A DNA stretch of 64,000 nucleotides from Opitutaceae bacterium (GCA_027490995.1 JAIXWY010000003.1:310001-374000); one strand, 5' to 3'. Shown: positions 33,755 to 43,727, numbered from the stretch's first letter. Numbers and translations are program-made. The notes: generated by a model not told the origin, from the letters alone.

Positions 33755-36700
33755 ATGACTCGCCCCGTCGTCATGCGTCCGGCTGCGCCGCGCCCGATTC
33801 GCCGTCTTGGCGGCGTCGCGCTGGCGCTGGCGTTCTTCGCCGCTGGTTTGCGCGTTGCCGCGTCGACCGTCCCGATGGGCGAACCGCTCGCCGCTCGATC
33901 GGGTCCCGCTGGCGCCACGCTCTTCTCCATCGTGGAGTCCAGCGTCAGCGGTCTGGTCACGGAGAACCGCTACGCCGATCCGACGATGTGGTGGGAGCGT
34001 TATCAGGAGTTCACGGTCGGAGCCATCGGCACCGGCATTGCGGTGGGTGATTACGACGGCGACGGGCTCCCCGACGTCTTTGTGGTCAGCAAGACCGAGT
34101 CCTGCCGCTTGTTCCGGAATCTCGGTTCATGGCGCTTCGAGGATGTCACCGAGCGCGCCGGCGTGGCCGACCGCGGCTCCGATGCGACCGTCTGGAAACA
34201 GGGCGCCGCCTTCGCTGATGTGGACAATGACGGGCGTCTCGATCTCTACCTCTGCCGCTTCGGGGCCCCCAATCGGCTTTATCTCAATCAAGGTGACGGC
34301 ACCTTCCGCGAGGAGGCCGCGGCCCGGGGGCTTGCCCTCGCGGATGCATCCGGGATGGCGGCCTTCGCTGACTACGATCGCGACGGCTGGCTGGATGTCT
34401 ACATCCAGACCAACCTCCTTGACGCCAAGCGCCAGCCCCAAGGCCAGCGCGACCGGCTTTTCCGCAATGTCGGTGAGGGACGCTTCCGAGAAGTCACCGA
34501 CGCGGCCGGCATCCAGGGAGAGACCCAAGGCCATGCCGCGATCTGGTGGGACTTCGACGAGGATGATTGGCCGGATCTCTACGTCGCCAACGACTTTGCC
34601 TTTCCTGATCAGTTGTATCGGAATAATCGTGACGGAACCTTCCGCAACGTCGCCGGCGCCGTTCTTCCGTGCACACCCTATTCCGCGATGGGCGCAGATC
34701 TTGGCGATGTCGACGGCGATGGTCGCATCGACCTCCTGGTCGCGGACATGGCGGCGACCACGCGGGCTAAAGATCAGCGGGGGATGGCAGATTCCCGGAC
34801 GGTGGCCCGCGACCCGGTGGTGACGCCGGAGGTGGCGCCGCAGTTGCTCCGCAATGCGCTCTTCCTCAACTCCGGGGTGGGTCGCATACGGGAGGTGGCT
34901 CAGCTCGCTGGAATTGCTGCGACGGACTGGACCTGGTCGGTGCGGTTCGAGGACTTCGACAACGACGGCCGTCTCGATCTACACGTGACCAACGGGATGG
35001 TCCGTGAGCTCCACAACACCGATCTCCTCTCACGCATGATGCTGGCCGAGAGCCCGACCGAGCGCATCCGCATCATGCGCTCCAGTCCGGTACTAGCGGA
35101 GGTCAATTTGGCTTACCGCAACGCCGGGGATCTTCGCTTTGAGGAGACGGGCAAGGCGTGGGGTTTGGACCAAAGCGGCGTCAGCTTTGGAGCCGCGACG
35201 GCGGACTTTGACGGCGACGGTGATCTTGACCTGATTTTCTCGAACTATCAGGGACCGGTGACCCTGCTGCGCAACGACAGCCAAGGCGGACATCGCCTGC
35301 TGATCTCGCTGCGCGGCGAGCGCAGCAACCGCTTCGGTGTCGGAGCGCGCGTGGAGGTGGAGACGGCTGGCGGCGTGCACGTTCGCACCTTGGCGCTGGC
35401 TCGCGGCTATCTCTCGACCAGCGAGCCGGTGCTGCACTTCGGCCTCGGTCGTGAAGCGCGGGTCCAGCGCCTGACCGTGCGCTGGCCGAGCGGAACGGTA
35501 CAGGAGTTCCGCGATCTCGCGGCCGACCGGCGTTACCGGATCGTCGAAGATCAAGGGGAGCCGATCGCTCGTGCGACTCCATCGCCGACTGCCCCGTGGT
35601 TGCAGGACGTCACGGCTGAACTTGGCCTGGGCATTCGCGTACGTCAGGCGGAGATTGATGAGACGGCGGCGCAGCCTCTGCTCCCGATGCGGCACGACCA
35701 AGATGGGCCGGATCTGTTGGCGGCGGATTTGGACGGTGATCGGAGGGACGACCTGCTCGTTGGCGGCAGCGTGCTCGACTCCGCGACGCTCGTACAAGTC
35801 GACGGTTCCGCGGTGCGCGTGATCCAAGTGCCCACGGCGGGGCCGACTCCGGCTCTCGTGAATGACGGGCCCATGCTGGTGGTGCGGCCCTTTGAAGGCG
35901 GAGCGCAGCAGTGGCTGATCACGCGAGGTGGCGTGCGCGAGCCGGCGGGTACGCCCGCTTATCAGCCGACGTTGTGGCAGATCGGGTCGCGTGGAGCGGC
36001 GGAGGATGCGTCCGCCCTCTTGCCGGCACTGCCCGTGAGTGTGGGGGCGGTGGTTGCGGCCGACTTCGACCGCGATGGGGCGCAGGAGATCTTCGTCGGC
36101 GGCCGCGTCGAACCCGGACGTTTTCCGGAAACACCGCGCAGCGCGATCCTGACGTGGCGTGAGGGCCGCTGGGTCGATGCGACGGCGCGATGGACGCTGG
36201 AGCAGATCGAGTTGGGGATGGTCACTGCGGCGGTCGCGACCGACGTTGACGGAGACGGCTGGAAAGACCTTGTTGTCACGCTTGATTGGGGCGGCGTGCG
36301 ATTCCTGAAAAACCGCGCTGGGAAAGCGTTCGCTGATCAGTCTGAGGCCATGGGCTTCGCGGCGGCCGGTCGCGGTTGGTGGAGTGCACTGGCCGAGGGA
36401 GACTTCAATGCGGATGGCCGCCCCGACTTTGTCGTGGGCAACGCGGGGCTCAACACGCCGTATCAGGTGGGTGGTGGACGTGCCGCGGTGCTGCTGGTCG
36501 GGGAGTTTCGTCCCGACGCGGATCCGGTCCTCGTGGAGGCGGAGCGGGTCGGAGACCTGCTCGTACCCCGCCGCACCGCGAAGCAGTTGGCGGCGGTCGT
36601 CCCATCGATCCGGCGGCGGTTTCCGAAGGTCAACGATTTCGCCCGGGCCTCGGTGGACGACGTCTTCGGCGCCGATGCCGTCGCGGCGGCGCGGAGGTGG

Positions 36701-37096
36701 GACGTCACTGAACTGCGCAGTGGCGTCTTGCTCAGCACAGCCAACGGACCCCATCGCTTCGAACCTCTCGGCACCGAGGCGCAGGTCGCCCCGGTTGGAG
36801 CGGTGTTGGTGGACGACATGGACGGTGACGGACACGCCGACCTCGTGCTTGGCCAGAACAGCCGTGCGCCGGTTCCCTCGATTGGTTGGTTCGAAGGAGG
36901 ACTCGGGGTGATATTCCGCGGCGATGGTCGTGGCGGCTTCGTTGCGGTCCCGCCAGCTCAGAGCGGCTGGGTGGTTCCGGGTGAGGCTAAGGCGATTGTG
37001 GCGATCGATCTGGATGCCGACGGCCGGAAAGAGGTGGTGGTTTCGCGCAGCGATGCCCCGCTGCTGGTCTTCCGCCGCCTGCGTTCGCCCCGTTGA
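33755..37096 (+). CDS. FG-GAP/VCBS repeat protein with ASPIC/UnbV domain (CRTAC1-like)
   Basis: A 1113-residue exported protein. A signal peptide (about 14-32, GVALALAFFAAGLRVAAS) is followed by about a dozen FG-GAP/VCBS units with DxDxDGxxD calcium loops, such as DYDGDGLPDVFV, DVDNDGRLDLYL, DVDGDGRIDLLV, DFDNDGRLDLHV and DFDGDGDLDLIF. An ASPIC/UnbV domain at about 505-600 has NRFGVGARVEVE and RLTVRWPSGTVQEF. A second set follows (DLDGDRRDDLLV, DFDRDGAQEIFV, DVDGDGWKDLVV, DFNADGRPDFVV, DMDGDGHADLVL, DLDADGRKEVVV). This predicts two beta-propellers joined by ASPIC, on the cell surface or in the periplasm. It is divergent from the GT-C-like gene. Confidence 0.9.
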   Translation: MTRPVVMRPAAPRPIRRLGGVALALAFFAAGLRVAASTVPMGEPLAARSGPAGATLFSIVESSVSGLVTENRYADPTMWWERYQEFTVGAIGTGIAVGDYDGDGLPDVFVVSKTESCRLFRNLGSWRFEDVTERAGVADRGSDATVWKQGAAFADVDNDGRLDLYLCRFGAPNRLYLNQGDGTFREEAAARGLALADASGMAAFADYDRDGWLDVYIQTNLLDAKRQPQGQRDRLFRNVGEGRFREVTDAAGIQGETQGHAAIWWDFDEDDWPDLYVANDFAFPDQLYRNNRDGTFRNVAGAVLPCTPYSAMGADLGDVDGDGRIDLLVADMAATTRAKDQRGMADSRTVARDPVVTPEVAPQLLRNALFLNSGVGRIREVAQLAGIAATDWTWSVRFEDFDNDGRLDLHVTNGMVRELHNTDLLSRMMLAESPTERIRIMRSSPVLAEVNLAYRNAGDLRFEETGKAWGLDQSGVSFGAATADFDGDGDLDLIFSNYQGPVTLLRNDSQGGHRLLISLRGERSNRFGVGARVEVETAGGVHVRTLALARGYLSTSEPVLHFGLGREARVQRLTVRWPSGTVQEFRDLAADRRYRIVEDQGEPIARATPSPTAPWLQDVTAELGLGIRVRQAEIDETAAQPLLPMRHDQDGPDLLAADLDGDRRDDLLVGGSVLDSATLVQVDGSAVRVIQVPTAGPTPALVNDGPMLVVRPFEGGAQQWLITRGGVREPAGTPAYQPTLWQIGSRGAAEDASALLPALPVSVGAVVAADFDRDGAQEIFVGGRVEPGRFPETPRSAILTWREGRWVDATARWTLEQIELGMVTAAVATDVDGDGWKDLVVTLDWGGVRFLKNRAGKAFADQSEAMGFAAAGRGWWSALAEGDFNADGRPDFVVGNAGLNTPYQVGGGRAAVLLVGEFRPDADPVLVEAERVGDLLVPRRTAKQLAAVVPSIRRRFPKVNDFARASVDDVFGADAVAAARRWDVTELRSGVLLSTANGPHRFEPLGTEAQVAPVGAVLVDDMDGDGHADLVLGQNSRAPVPSIGWFEGGLGVIFRGDGRGGFVAVPPAQSGWVVPGEAKAIVAIDLDADGRKEVVVSRSDAPLLVFRRLRSPR

Positions 37097-37107
37097 GCGG
37101 GCGGATG

Positions 37108-37135
37108 GCGCGCTCGGGTCGGAAGCCCTGCGCGC
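37108..37135. terminator. Hairpin between convergent genes
   Basis: GCGCGC (37108-37113) and GCGCGC (37130-37135) form an outer stem; GGG (37116-37118) and CCC (37126-37128) form an inner stem with a 7-base loop. It fills the 45-bp gap between the FG-GAP/ASPIC gene (+) and the TPR gene (-), which suits a bidirectional terminator although neither strand has a T-run. Confidence 0.5.
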
Positions 37136-37141
37136 AGACCA

Positions 37142-38614
37142 TCAGGGAGACTGACCAAAGCCCTGTTGGTAAGCGGCGGTCAGGGCAGCAAGGTCCTCGC
37201 GGGTGAAGCGGTGTTGGCGGCGCAGCCTCCCGATCCAATGCCGCGCTTGGGCGGCGTCACCCGTTTCGATGGCGTGACGGGCGAGGATACTCATCGCCAG
37301 TGGGTGATCCGGCTCGGCGACCAGAGCACCGCGAAGCTCCGCAAGACCCTCCTCGATTCGATCCTGTTGGAAGAAGAGCAGGGCCAACTCGACGAACGGC
37401 CGTGCCTCGTCGGGCTTGAGACGCTGGGCGTTGCGTAGTTCGCCGATCGCGGCCCCGACCTGTCCCGCGCGCGCGAGCTGTCGACCGTTCGCGTAGCGCA
37501 GCGCCGCCGAGTCGGGGCAGTGACGCAGTCCGGATTGGAGGGCCTGACGCATTCCCGAGGAATCACCCGACTTCTCGAGCAAATCGACCAACAACGTCCA
37601 AGCGGCGGAGTCGTGTGGCGAAAGGCGGGCGGCGCGTTCCAGCTGGGGACGCGCCTCGGCGAGGCGTGACAACTGGAACAACAACTTCCCCAGCTGCCGC
37701 GCGTAGCTGCCGTCGTTTGGGGCCAGGCTGATGGCGCGTTCGAGCAACGCGACTGCGCGTTCGGGGTCTCCGGAGTACGTCGCCACCGCCGAACCAACGC
37801 TTACGCGGTAGGGATCGTAGCAGTCGTCGAGCAGGGCCTCGAGCCACGGATCGCGCACGTCGGAGAATTCTCGCATCGCGATCTCGGCGCGCAGCGCGCG
37901 GGCGCCTTCGTCGTTACCCAACCGTTCCTCGACCGTGGCGAGGAGGATCAGTGTACCGACGAAGTCCGGTCGCGCGCGGCGCCCCTGTTCCAAGGCGTCG
38001 CGTGCGGCGACCCAATCGGTGCGCGCGACGTGGACACGGGCGATCCCGAGAGACGCGTACGGATTGTCCGGGGTGCGACGTAACACCTCGCGGTACGCCC
38101 GATCGGCCTCGTCCAGCTGGTTGGACTTCAGCAGTGCGTCGCCGAGGCGTAAGCGTGCTGGGGCATAGTCGGGCGCAAGCTCCGAAGCCCGGCGCCACAG
38201 CGGAATGGCCTCCTCGAGTTGTCCGAAGCCAGCGAGCACATGGGCCCTTCGATGCGGCCATTGTGGATCCGCCGGTTCAAGCTGCTGGAGTCCCTCGTAG
38301 GCCACGAGGGCGGCCGCCGAGAACCCGTTCGCGTGGAGTAGCGTCGCGAGCTCGCCGAGACCTTCGGTGGCGGTGAATAAACCTTGGGCGCGTACCGCGG
38401 CTAAACGTAGTCGCTCGGTGAGTGCGACCGAGCTAAACGATGCGTCGTTCGGGAGAGCGGGAAGATATGCGGCCACCGCGGCGCGCTGATGGTGGGCATG
38501 CCAGAGTCCCCCGGCACCGCCGACGCCGACGAGGAGTGCGCCGAGGGCGACGGCGAGCTTCCAGCGTGCAGCCGAAGCACCCTGCGGGCGCGGAGACGCT
38601 CCGTCCTTCCTCAT
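37142..38614 (-). CDS. TPR-repeat protein with N-terminal membrane anchor
   Basis: A 490-residue protein with one N-terminal helix (WKLAVALGALLVGVGGAGGLW, about 17-37) and then tetratricopeptide repeats to the end, at about 34-residue spacing. Clear units include GFGQLEEAIPLWRRASELAP, LKSNQLDEADRAYREVLRRT, AVALLERAISLAPND and GQVGAAIGELRNAQRLKPDE. It is probably a periplasmic or membrane-tethered scaffold. The ATG at 38614 overlaps the stop of the upstream FG-GAP lipoprotein gene by ATGA (38611-38614), so the two proteins are made together and likely interact. Confidence 0.88.
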   Translation of the reverse strand: MRKDGASPRPQGASAARWKLAVALGALLVGVGGAGGLWHAHHQRAAVAAYLPALPNDASFSSVALTERLRLAAVRAQGLFTATEGLGELATLLHANGFSAAALVAYEGLQQLEPADPQWPHRRAHVLAGFGQLEEAIPLWRRASELAPDYAPARLRLGDALLKSNQLDEADRAYREVLRRTPDNPYASLGIARVHVARTDWVAARDALEQGRRARPDFVGTLILLATVEERLGNDEGARALRAEIAMREFSDVRDPWLEALLDDCYDPYRVSVGSAVATYSGDPERAVALLERAISLAPNDGSYARQLGKLLFQLSRLAEARPQLERAARLSPHDSAAWTLLVDLLEKSGDSSGMRQALQSGLRHCPDSAALRYANGRQLARAGQVGAAIGELRNAQRLKPDEARPFVELALLFFQQDRIEEGLAELRGALVAEPDHPLAMSILARHAIETGDAAQARHWIGRLRRQHRFTREDLAALTAAYQQGFGQSP

Positions 38615-39966
38615 GGAGTGGGGGGCGTCCACAGCGTCAAGCGCGCCATGTTCTCAAACGGCGGATAGGCGTAGAACGAACCCGTGACCAGGCTGGGTCG
38701 GCCGGAGCCATCGAGATCGCCCGCGGCGACCGAGATCATCTGGATCGGCTGGTGGGCCAGCACCGTGCGCGTGAATCTTTGCTGGCCGTCGTTGCGGAAG
38801 AGCACCAGCGAAGCCGCACGGGGGTTTTTCCAGTCGTTGAAGCCGCTGACGCAGATGACATCCATCACCCCGCGATTCTCGAGATCGACCGCGATCGGAC
38901 TGTAGGCGCCGTCCATGTCACCGATCCGGTGATATTTGAAGAATCCTTGCCCACGGTTCTCGAGCCACTGCACGCCATGCCACGGACGTTTGCCCGGATC
39001 AGCGTACGCAAATCCATCGCCGTTGCTGTAGAGGATATCCGGCCGGCCGTCGCGGTTCAGATCGCACACGCTGATGCCGCTGCTACCGTAGTCCTCGTTG
39101 GTCGAGCCGAAGATGATCTTCTGCGTGAACGTGCCGAACCCACTGTTTTCAAAGAGATAGATTTCCTCGTAGTTCTGGGAGATCAGGGCCGCGATATCGG
39201 GAGCCCGGTCACCGTTGAAGTCGGCGATGCACACGTTGATCGCTCCGGGCAGTGACAGGAGTACCTGACTTTCGAAGCGATTTCCGCCGAGATTACGCAT
39301 CCAACGTACCTCCCCCTGATTATAGCCGAATTGGGCCACTGCGAGATCGAGACGGCCGTCGCCGTCGAAGTCTCCGGCGCGGGCATCCGTCACCCGGGCC
39401 ACTTGCTCCAGGAGCGGGTGTGCGGAGAAGCCCTGTTTTCCGTCGTTTTCGAGGAGGATCAGGGCGCCGATCTTGTCGTTGTTGGGGAACACTTGTCCCA
39501 TGCACGCTACGATGACGTCGGCGTCGCCGTCTTGATCAAAGTCGACGACCTCGGCGTGGACCGGTGCGGGTAGTTGATCGCGCAGGGTGGACTCTGCGAA
39601 CGTGCCGGGCGCGGTCTGGCGAAGCCAGACGACCGCGTTGAGCTTGTCGTCGCACGCGAGGATGTCGGTGCGCCCATCACGGTCGAGGTCGGCGGTGGTG
39701 ACGTGCGAGATCCACGGTTTGCCGGAGAACGACTGACCGACGGACCGGGAGCGGAAGCGTTCGAGATTGATCTCGGGCGGGGAGGCGGAGACCGCGACGG
39801 CGGGGGAGCCGGCCGGCGTCGATCGCGGCTTGGCCTCGGGCGCGCACCCGCTGAGCGCGAGTGCCGCGAGTGCCGCGGCACCGGGGCGGCCGGCGAAGAT
39901 CCAGCGATGGAGTGCGCGACGTTGATCGGATCCGGGGCGGCTATTTCCAAGGTCGGTGCGTTCCAT
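38611..39966 (-). CDS. FG-GAP/VCBS repeat lipoprotein
   Basis: A 451-residue exported lipoprotein. Around residues 28-41 there is a hydrophobic stretch ending in the lipobox ALSGC, predicting acylation at Cys41. The rest is one beta-propeller of FG-GAP/VCBS blades with calcium loops: DLDRDGRTDILA, DFDQDGDADVIV, DFDGDGRLDLAV, DFNGDRAPDIAA, DLNRDGRPDILY and DLDGSGRPSLVT. The size fits about seven blades. It is co-translated with the TPR protein downstream and lies after the TonB receptor gene on the same strand, separated by a strong terminator. Binding partner and ligand are unknown. Confidence 0.88.
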   Translation of the reverse strand: MERTDLGNSRPGSDQRRALHRWIFAGRPGAAALAALALSGCAPEAKPRSTPAGSPAVAVSASPPEINLERFRSRSVGQSFSGKPWISHVTTADLDRDGRTDILACDDKLNAVVWLRQTAPGTFAESTLRDQLPAPVHAEVVDFDQDGDADVIVACMGQVFPNNDKIGALILLENDGKQGFSAHPLLEQVARVTDARAGDFDGDGRLDLAVAQFGYNQGEVRWMRNLGGNRFESQVLLSLPGAINVCIADFNGDRAPDIAALISQNYEEIYLFENSGFGTFTQKIIFGSTNEDYGSSGISVCDLNRDGRPDILYSNGDGFAYADPGKRPWHGVQWLENRGQGFFKYHRIGDMDGAYSPIAVDLENRGVMDVICVSGFNDWKNPRAASLVLFRNDGQQRFTRTVLAHQPIQMISVAAGDLDGSGRPSLVTGSFYAYPPFENMARLTLWTPPTP

Positions 39967-40051
39967 GGCGAGCGATCAGGAAGGAAGTAAATCAGTACAC
40001 CTCGCAGCGGCAATCCTGCGGCGAGGGAAACGCACGGAGGATCGAGCAAAG

Positions 40052-40081
40052 AAAAAAGGCCGGTGGCATGTGCCACCGGCC
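40052..40081 (-). terminator. Rho-independent terminator of the TonB receptor gene
   Basis: An 11-bp perfect stem (GGCCGGTGGCA, 40058-40068, and TGCCACCGGCC, 40071-40081) is followed on the minus strand by six T (40057-40052). It lies 38 bases after the receptor's stop codon. It is the clearest intrinsic terminator in the window and separates the receptor from the FG-GAP lipoprotein-TPR pair, which therefore needs its own promoter in 39967-40051. Confidence 0.92.
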
Positions 40082-40118
40082 CTCGGTTGAGACCGTGTGC
40101 TCCGGGAGGGTGAGTCGC

Positions 40119-43100
40119 TTAGAACTCGAACGAGTTCGTCAGCGAGATCACGCGCGGCTCCGCGATGCGGAAGGCGCCCGGGCTGCCATCCGGCTGCACG
40201 GTCAACGGGATCAGGCGATCGGTGGCGAAGAGATGGCGCGCGTTAAGCTGGACGCGCCACTTCACGCGATCCGAGAGGATCTTCATTTGGTAGCCGATCC
40301 ACAGATCGATCGCGTCCTCGGTCGGGCCGTAGTACGGGTTGTTCACGTCGTACCCATCCTTGGTCGAGTTCAAGCGATAGCCGGTGACCTGCTTGTCCTG
40401 CCAGCGGTAGCTGCCGCCGATGTTGGCGTCCTTGAAGCGGCCGGACTTGAACGCGTAGTTGGCGGTGGCGTTGAAGCGCCACGGGCGCAGCTCGGTGACG
40501 TTCGAGTTGTTGAGGGCGAGCGCCAGCTTGTAGGCCGGGAGCGTCTCGTTCTCGAACTTGTCGCGCACGGTGCCGCCGGAGCCGCGCTCCAGCGCCCAGT
40601 TGCCGTTACCCCAGAGGCGCATGTCGCCCATCGGGCCGGCGTAATCCTTCAGACGCTTCTCGATCCAGTCCGAGTACGCCTTGCCGATGGACAGCCGCTT
40701 GGCGGTCGTCTTGGAGGCGTTGATGGAGAGGTCGAGGCCATCGATCGGCTGGGCGGCGAGTTCGAACTCGGTACCCTTCGACAGGGTGTCGCCGGTGACG
40801 GCCACGCTGTTCATGCTCCAGTTGCCGGAGCCGGTGGCGTAGCCGGTCATGCCCCACGCGGACTGGAAGGAAGCCGGTACGGGCTTGGCGAGCCAGTCGT
40901 CCGTCGAGGCGCGCTGGATGTCGTACTGGCGGTCGATGGAGATCTGGCTGTAGGTCTGTTGGTAACCGGTGGAGCCCGGCTGGCGGCCCTGCGAGTCGGG
41001 AACCAGGTTCCCGGCATCGGCCGGCTGCCAGCGCAGGATGTTACCCGCGCCGAACTTGGAGCCGGCGGAGGTCGTGCCATAGTTACCATCGCCCGGCCAG
41101 TTGCCGCTGTTCGCCTTCAGCTGGACGGCGGCGGCCTGACCCCACGCCTCGCCGGCGCCGATGAGGTAAGCGTTGCCGAGTTCACCCGAGAGGGTGGCGT
41201 TGGAGACGGACGTCTCGTAGCGGTTGACCTTGAAAGCGACCTTGCCGTTGAGGGCGGTGATCGCGAAGCCGTAGTCTTCGGTCTTGCCGGAGGGCGACGG
41301 GATCAGGCCACCGACGATGTCCTTGCGGGAGGCATCGGGCTGGAAGTTCGCGGAGCGGCTGTAGAACACGCTCGCCGTCAGGTTGCCAGGGAGCTTCTCC
41401 ATGATCGCCTTGGGCGCATGGCCCACGATGCTGAACGTGTGCGTCTGGCCATCGACGATGCTGTAGAGACGCTCCTTGTACTTGCCGGTGCCCTGCTCGA
41501 GCTGACCGGTCGGGAGACGCCACTCGGGATCGGCGTAGTTGGTGACGATGCCCGCGTCCTTGCGCGGGTCGCCCGCGTTGAAGTTCTCGGCCACGTCCTT
41601 GCGCCAGCCGATCATCGGAACGAGTGCGCCGTTGAAGAAGTAACCCTGCCACACAAAGACCTGCGAGTTGATCTCGTCGCGGTTCTTGGAGGCCTGCAGG
41701 TACGGACGATTGTCATCGTTGTACGACGGGTCGTTCGGATTTACGACCGGCAGCGGGTAGGCCTTGTAGGTCTTGGTCGTCGCGTCCCAGTTCCGCACAG
41801 TCGTCGAGACCGGCTGCTGGATCGCGGTGATGCGCGGCAGGTTCAGGCCGCTGGCGGACGTGGCATTGGTCAGCGCGGGCCCGAGGTAGGTCAGGCTGGA
41901 GATATCGCGGGAGGCCTGGCCGACCGACGAGTTGGCGGTCTGGGCGTAGCCTGAGCCGGTGTACCAGTTGGCCCACGATGTCTGGAGCGTGTCGGCGCGT
42001 TGCATCGCGCCGCTGTAGGTCATCACGTGGCGGCCAAGGATCTTGGCCAGCGGCGTTTGACGATCCATGAAGTCATTGAAGTCGAGTTCGCCGAAGACCG
42101 TGCCGCGGGCGGACTCGCGCTCGCGGACAACGCGACCGCTGCCGGCCGAGCCGCCGCCGCCGATGACGACGGGGCGACCCACGTTCGGGTTCGGGGACCC
42201 ATCGATGAACGTGCGCATGATATCGACCGAGATCGCGGACGCATCCCAGGCGAGGAAGTTGCGGTAGCCCCACTGCGTGTCCTGCTTGTCGTACGCCACC
42301 TCGACGCCGAGGCGGTTGTTCAGGAACGTCTGGTTGAGCGTGACGTTATAGGCGTCGAACTTGCTCGTGTTGCTCCGGTTCTCGCCCTCGATCAGATTAT
42401 CGTAGAAGTTGAAGATGCTCGGATCGGTGAGCGACTTGGCCTTGTAGGGGTTGATCACGTACCCATCGAGGCGGAGATTGCTTGCGATGTTGTTGTAGGT
42501 GACGATGCCCTTGTACGAGCCGTTTGACGTCTCGTTGTTGGCCGGGGGCAGGTTGGTCGGGAAGGTGTACGGGCTGGCCGCGAACGCTATGCCCGGCGTG
42601 GGGCTGTCGGCGTTGAACGTCACGATCTGTCCGTCGAAGATGCGACCACCGGCGGCGCCGACGTACGGGCTGTAGCGCGCGTTGGCCCGGTCCGTGATCT
42701 GGCTGCTGTTCTGCCAGTCGTAGGTCGCCTTGTTCATCGACGTGAACCACGGCGAGATGGCATCCATCGGCGGGGTGTAACGCGGATTGATGCCCTTGAT
42801 GTCACCCGACTCCACGTTCGCGCGGATGGAGGTCTTCGCGCTGCCCTTGGAGAAGAGCTTCGGCTGCCAGTTCACGGCGCCGTACATGCGGTGGTCATCA
42901 CGGTACGCCGGCTTCATCCGGTAGTTCGTGTTGTCCATCACCGCCGAGACGCGGACCGCGAGTTCGTCGCGGAGGATGACCTTGTTAAAGTCGACCACGC
43001 CGCGGACGGAGCCGAAGGTGGCAACCTGCAGCTCGACCTTGTTCGCATCGCGGAACGAGGCGGTGTTGAGGCTGCTGTTGATCACGCCGGCCGGTGAGCC

Positions 43101-43652
43101 GATACCGAAAAGGATCGAATTTGGACCGCGCTGAAGATCGACGCGACCGACATTGTACGAATCCCACGGGATATCGGTGAGGAAGAAGTCGCGGAGATTG
43201 TCCGCCGCCGCGAGACCGCGCACGCGGGTGTTGGCCACCGGGCGGTTATAGGAACCGTCCTGAATGATTGCGCCGTCGCCGCCGCCGCCGAAGTTGCCGC
43301 CTTGTCCGGCGACTTCGGTGCCCGTCGTGTAGACGAGGAGGTCGGCCGAACTCTTCGAGTTCGTGTCCTTGAGGAACTTCTGGGTGACCACACTGATCGC
43401 CGAGCCCACGTCCTTCAGCTCGGTGCGCAGACGCGTGCCGGCGAGCGTGTTCTTGGCGGAATAACCCTCATCCTCGTCGGCCTCGATGACGAATGGCGAA
43501 AGCTCAATCGTCTCGTCTGCGGAGGGCTTGGCCGCAGAACTGGAGGGCGTGGAGGGAACGGCCTGCGCCGAAAGGCGGGCCAGCGCGAGCAGGCTAAGAG
43601 CGGGCAGGAGCGCAAAGGCTCGGGCCCGCGAGAGCACACGGTACTTGGTCAT
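40119..43652 (-). CDS. TonB-dependent receptor (Verrucomicrobia type)
   Basis: A 1177-residue outer-membrane importer energised by TonB. A signal peptide (about 1-30, ending LARLSAQA) is followed by a short conserved stretch, ETIELSPFVIEADEDEGYSA, that resembles a TonB box, then the plug domain (NTLAGTRLRTELKDVGSAIS; GRVDLQRGPNSILFGIGSPA) and a long beta-barrel. The last residue is Phe (TNSFEF), the usual outer-membrane-protein end. The ATG at 43652 was chosen over a 40-residue upstream extension. Two hairpins and a palindromic site lie upstream, and a XylR-like regulator gene is next. The substrate is probably a carbohydrate, inferred from neighbours; no SusD partner is present. Confidence 0.93.
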   Translation of the reverse strand: MTKYRVLSRARAFALLPALSLLALARLSAQAVPSTPSSSAAKPSADETIELSPFVIEADEDEGYSAKNTLAGTRLRTELKDVGSAISVVTQKFLKDTNSKSSADLLVYTTGTEVAGQGGNFGGGGDGAIIQDGSYNRPVANTRVRGLAAADNLRDFFLTDIPWDSYNVGRVDLQRGPNSILFGIGSPAGVINSSLNTASFRDANKVELQVATFGSVRGVVDFNKVILRDELAVRVSAVMDNTNYRMKPAYRDDHRMYGAVNWQPKLFSKGSAKTSIRANVESGDIKGINPRYTPPMDAISPWFTSMNKATYDWQNSSQITDRANARYSPYVGAAGGRIFDGQIVTFNADSPTPGIAFAASPYTFPTNLPPANNETSNGSYKGIVTYNNIASNLRLDGYVINPYKAKSLTDPSIFNFYDNLIEGENRSNTSKFDAYNVTLNQTFLNNRLGVEVAYDKQDTQWGYRNFLAWDASAISVDIMRTFIDGSPNPNVGRPVVIGGGGSAGSGRVVRERESARGTVFGELDFNDFMDRQTPLAKILGRHVMTYSGAMQRADTLQTSWANWYTGSGYAQTANSSVGQASRDISSLTYLGPALTNATSASGLNLPRITAIQQPVSTTVRNWDATTKTYKAYPLPVVNPNDPSYNDDNRPYLQASKNRDEINSQVFVWQGYFFNGALVPMIGWRKDVAENFNAGDPRKDAGIVTNYADPEWRLPTGQLEQGTGKYKERLYSIVDGQTHTFSIVGHAPKAIMEKLPGNLTASVFYSRSANFQPDASRKDIVGGLIPSPSGKTEDYGFAITALNGKVAFKVNRYETSVSNATLSGELGNAYLIGAGEAWGQAAAVQLKANSGNWPGDGNYGTTSAGSKFGAGNILRWQPADAGNLVPDSQGRQPGSTGYQQTYSQISIDRQYDIQRASTDDWLAKPVPASFQSAWGMTGYATGSGNWSMNSVAVTGDTLSKGTEFELAAQPIDGLDLSINASKTTAKRLSIGKAYSDWIEKRLKDYAGPMGDMRLWGNGNWALERGSGGTVRDKFENETLPAYKLALALNNSNVTELRPWRFNATANYAFKSGRFKDANIGGSYRWQDKQVTGYRLNSTKDGYDVNNPYYGPTEDAIDLWIGYQMKILSDRVKWRVQLNARHLFATDRLIPLTVQPDGSPGAFRIAEPRVISLTNSFEF

Positions 43653-43710
43653 TGGGGGGCTTGAGGGTAGTAGGACAAACACCGCCTTCGGGGATGACCC
43701 AAGGGCAGAG

Positions 43711-43727
43711 CCGGAGGTAGCCTCCGG
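43711..43727 (-). promoter_or_regulatory. Hairpin in the TonB receptor leader
   Basis: CCGGAGG (43711-43717) and CCTCCGG (43721-43727) form a perfect 7-bp stem with a 3-base loop. It lies 59-75 bases upstream of the receptor start on the minus strand, inside the probable 5' untranslated region. It may stabilise the message or control elongation. Confidence 0.4.

Noticed and set aside
35093-36835. 580-codon open frame on the minus strand opposite the FG-GAP/ASPIC gene
   Set aside because: It is a shadow of the repeated calcium-loop codons and is rich in Arg, His and Gln with no domain. The plus-strand gene is unambiguous.
39861-41954. 697-codon open frame on the plus strand opposite the TonB receptor gene
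   Set aside because: Its composition (runs of Val, Arg, Asp, His, Gly) is what the antisense of a GC-rich gene gives. It has no recognisable domain, and the receptor on the other strand is certain.
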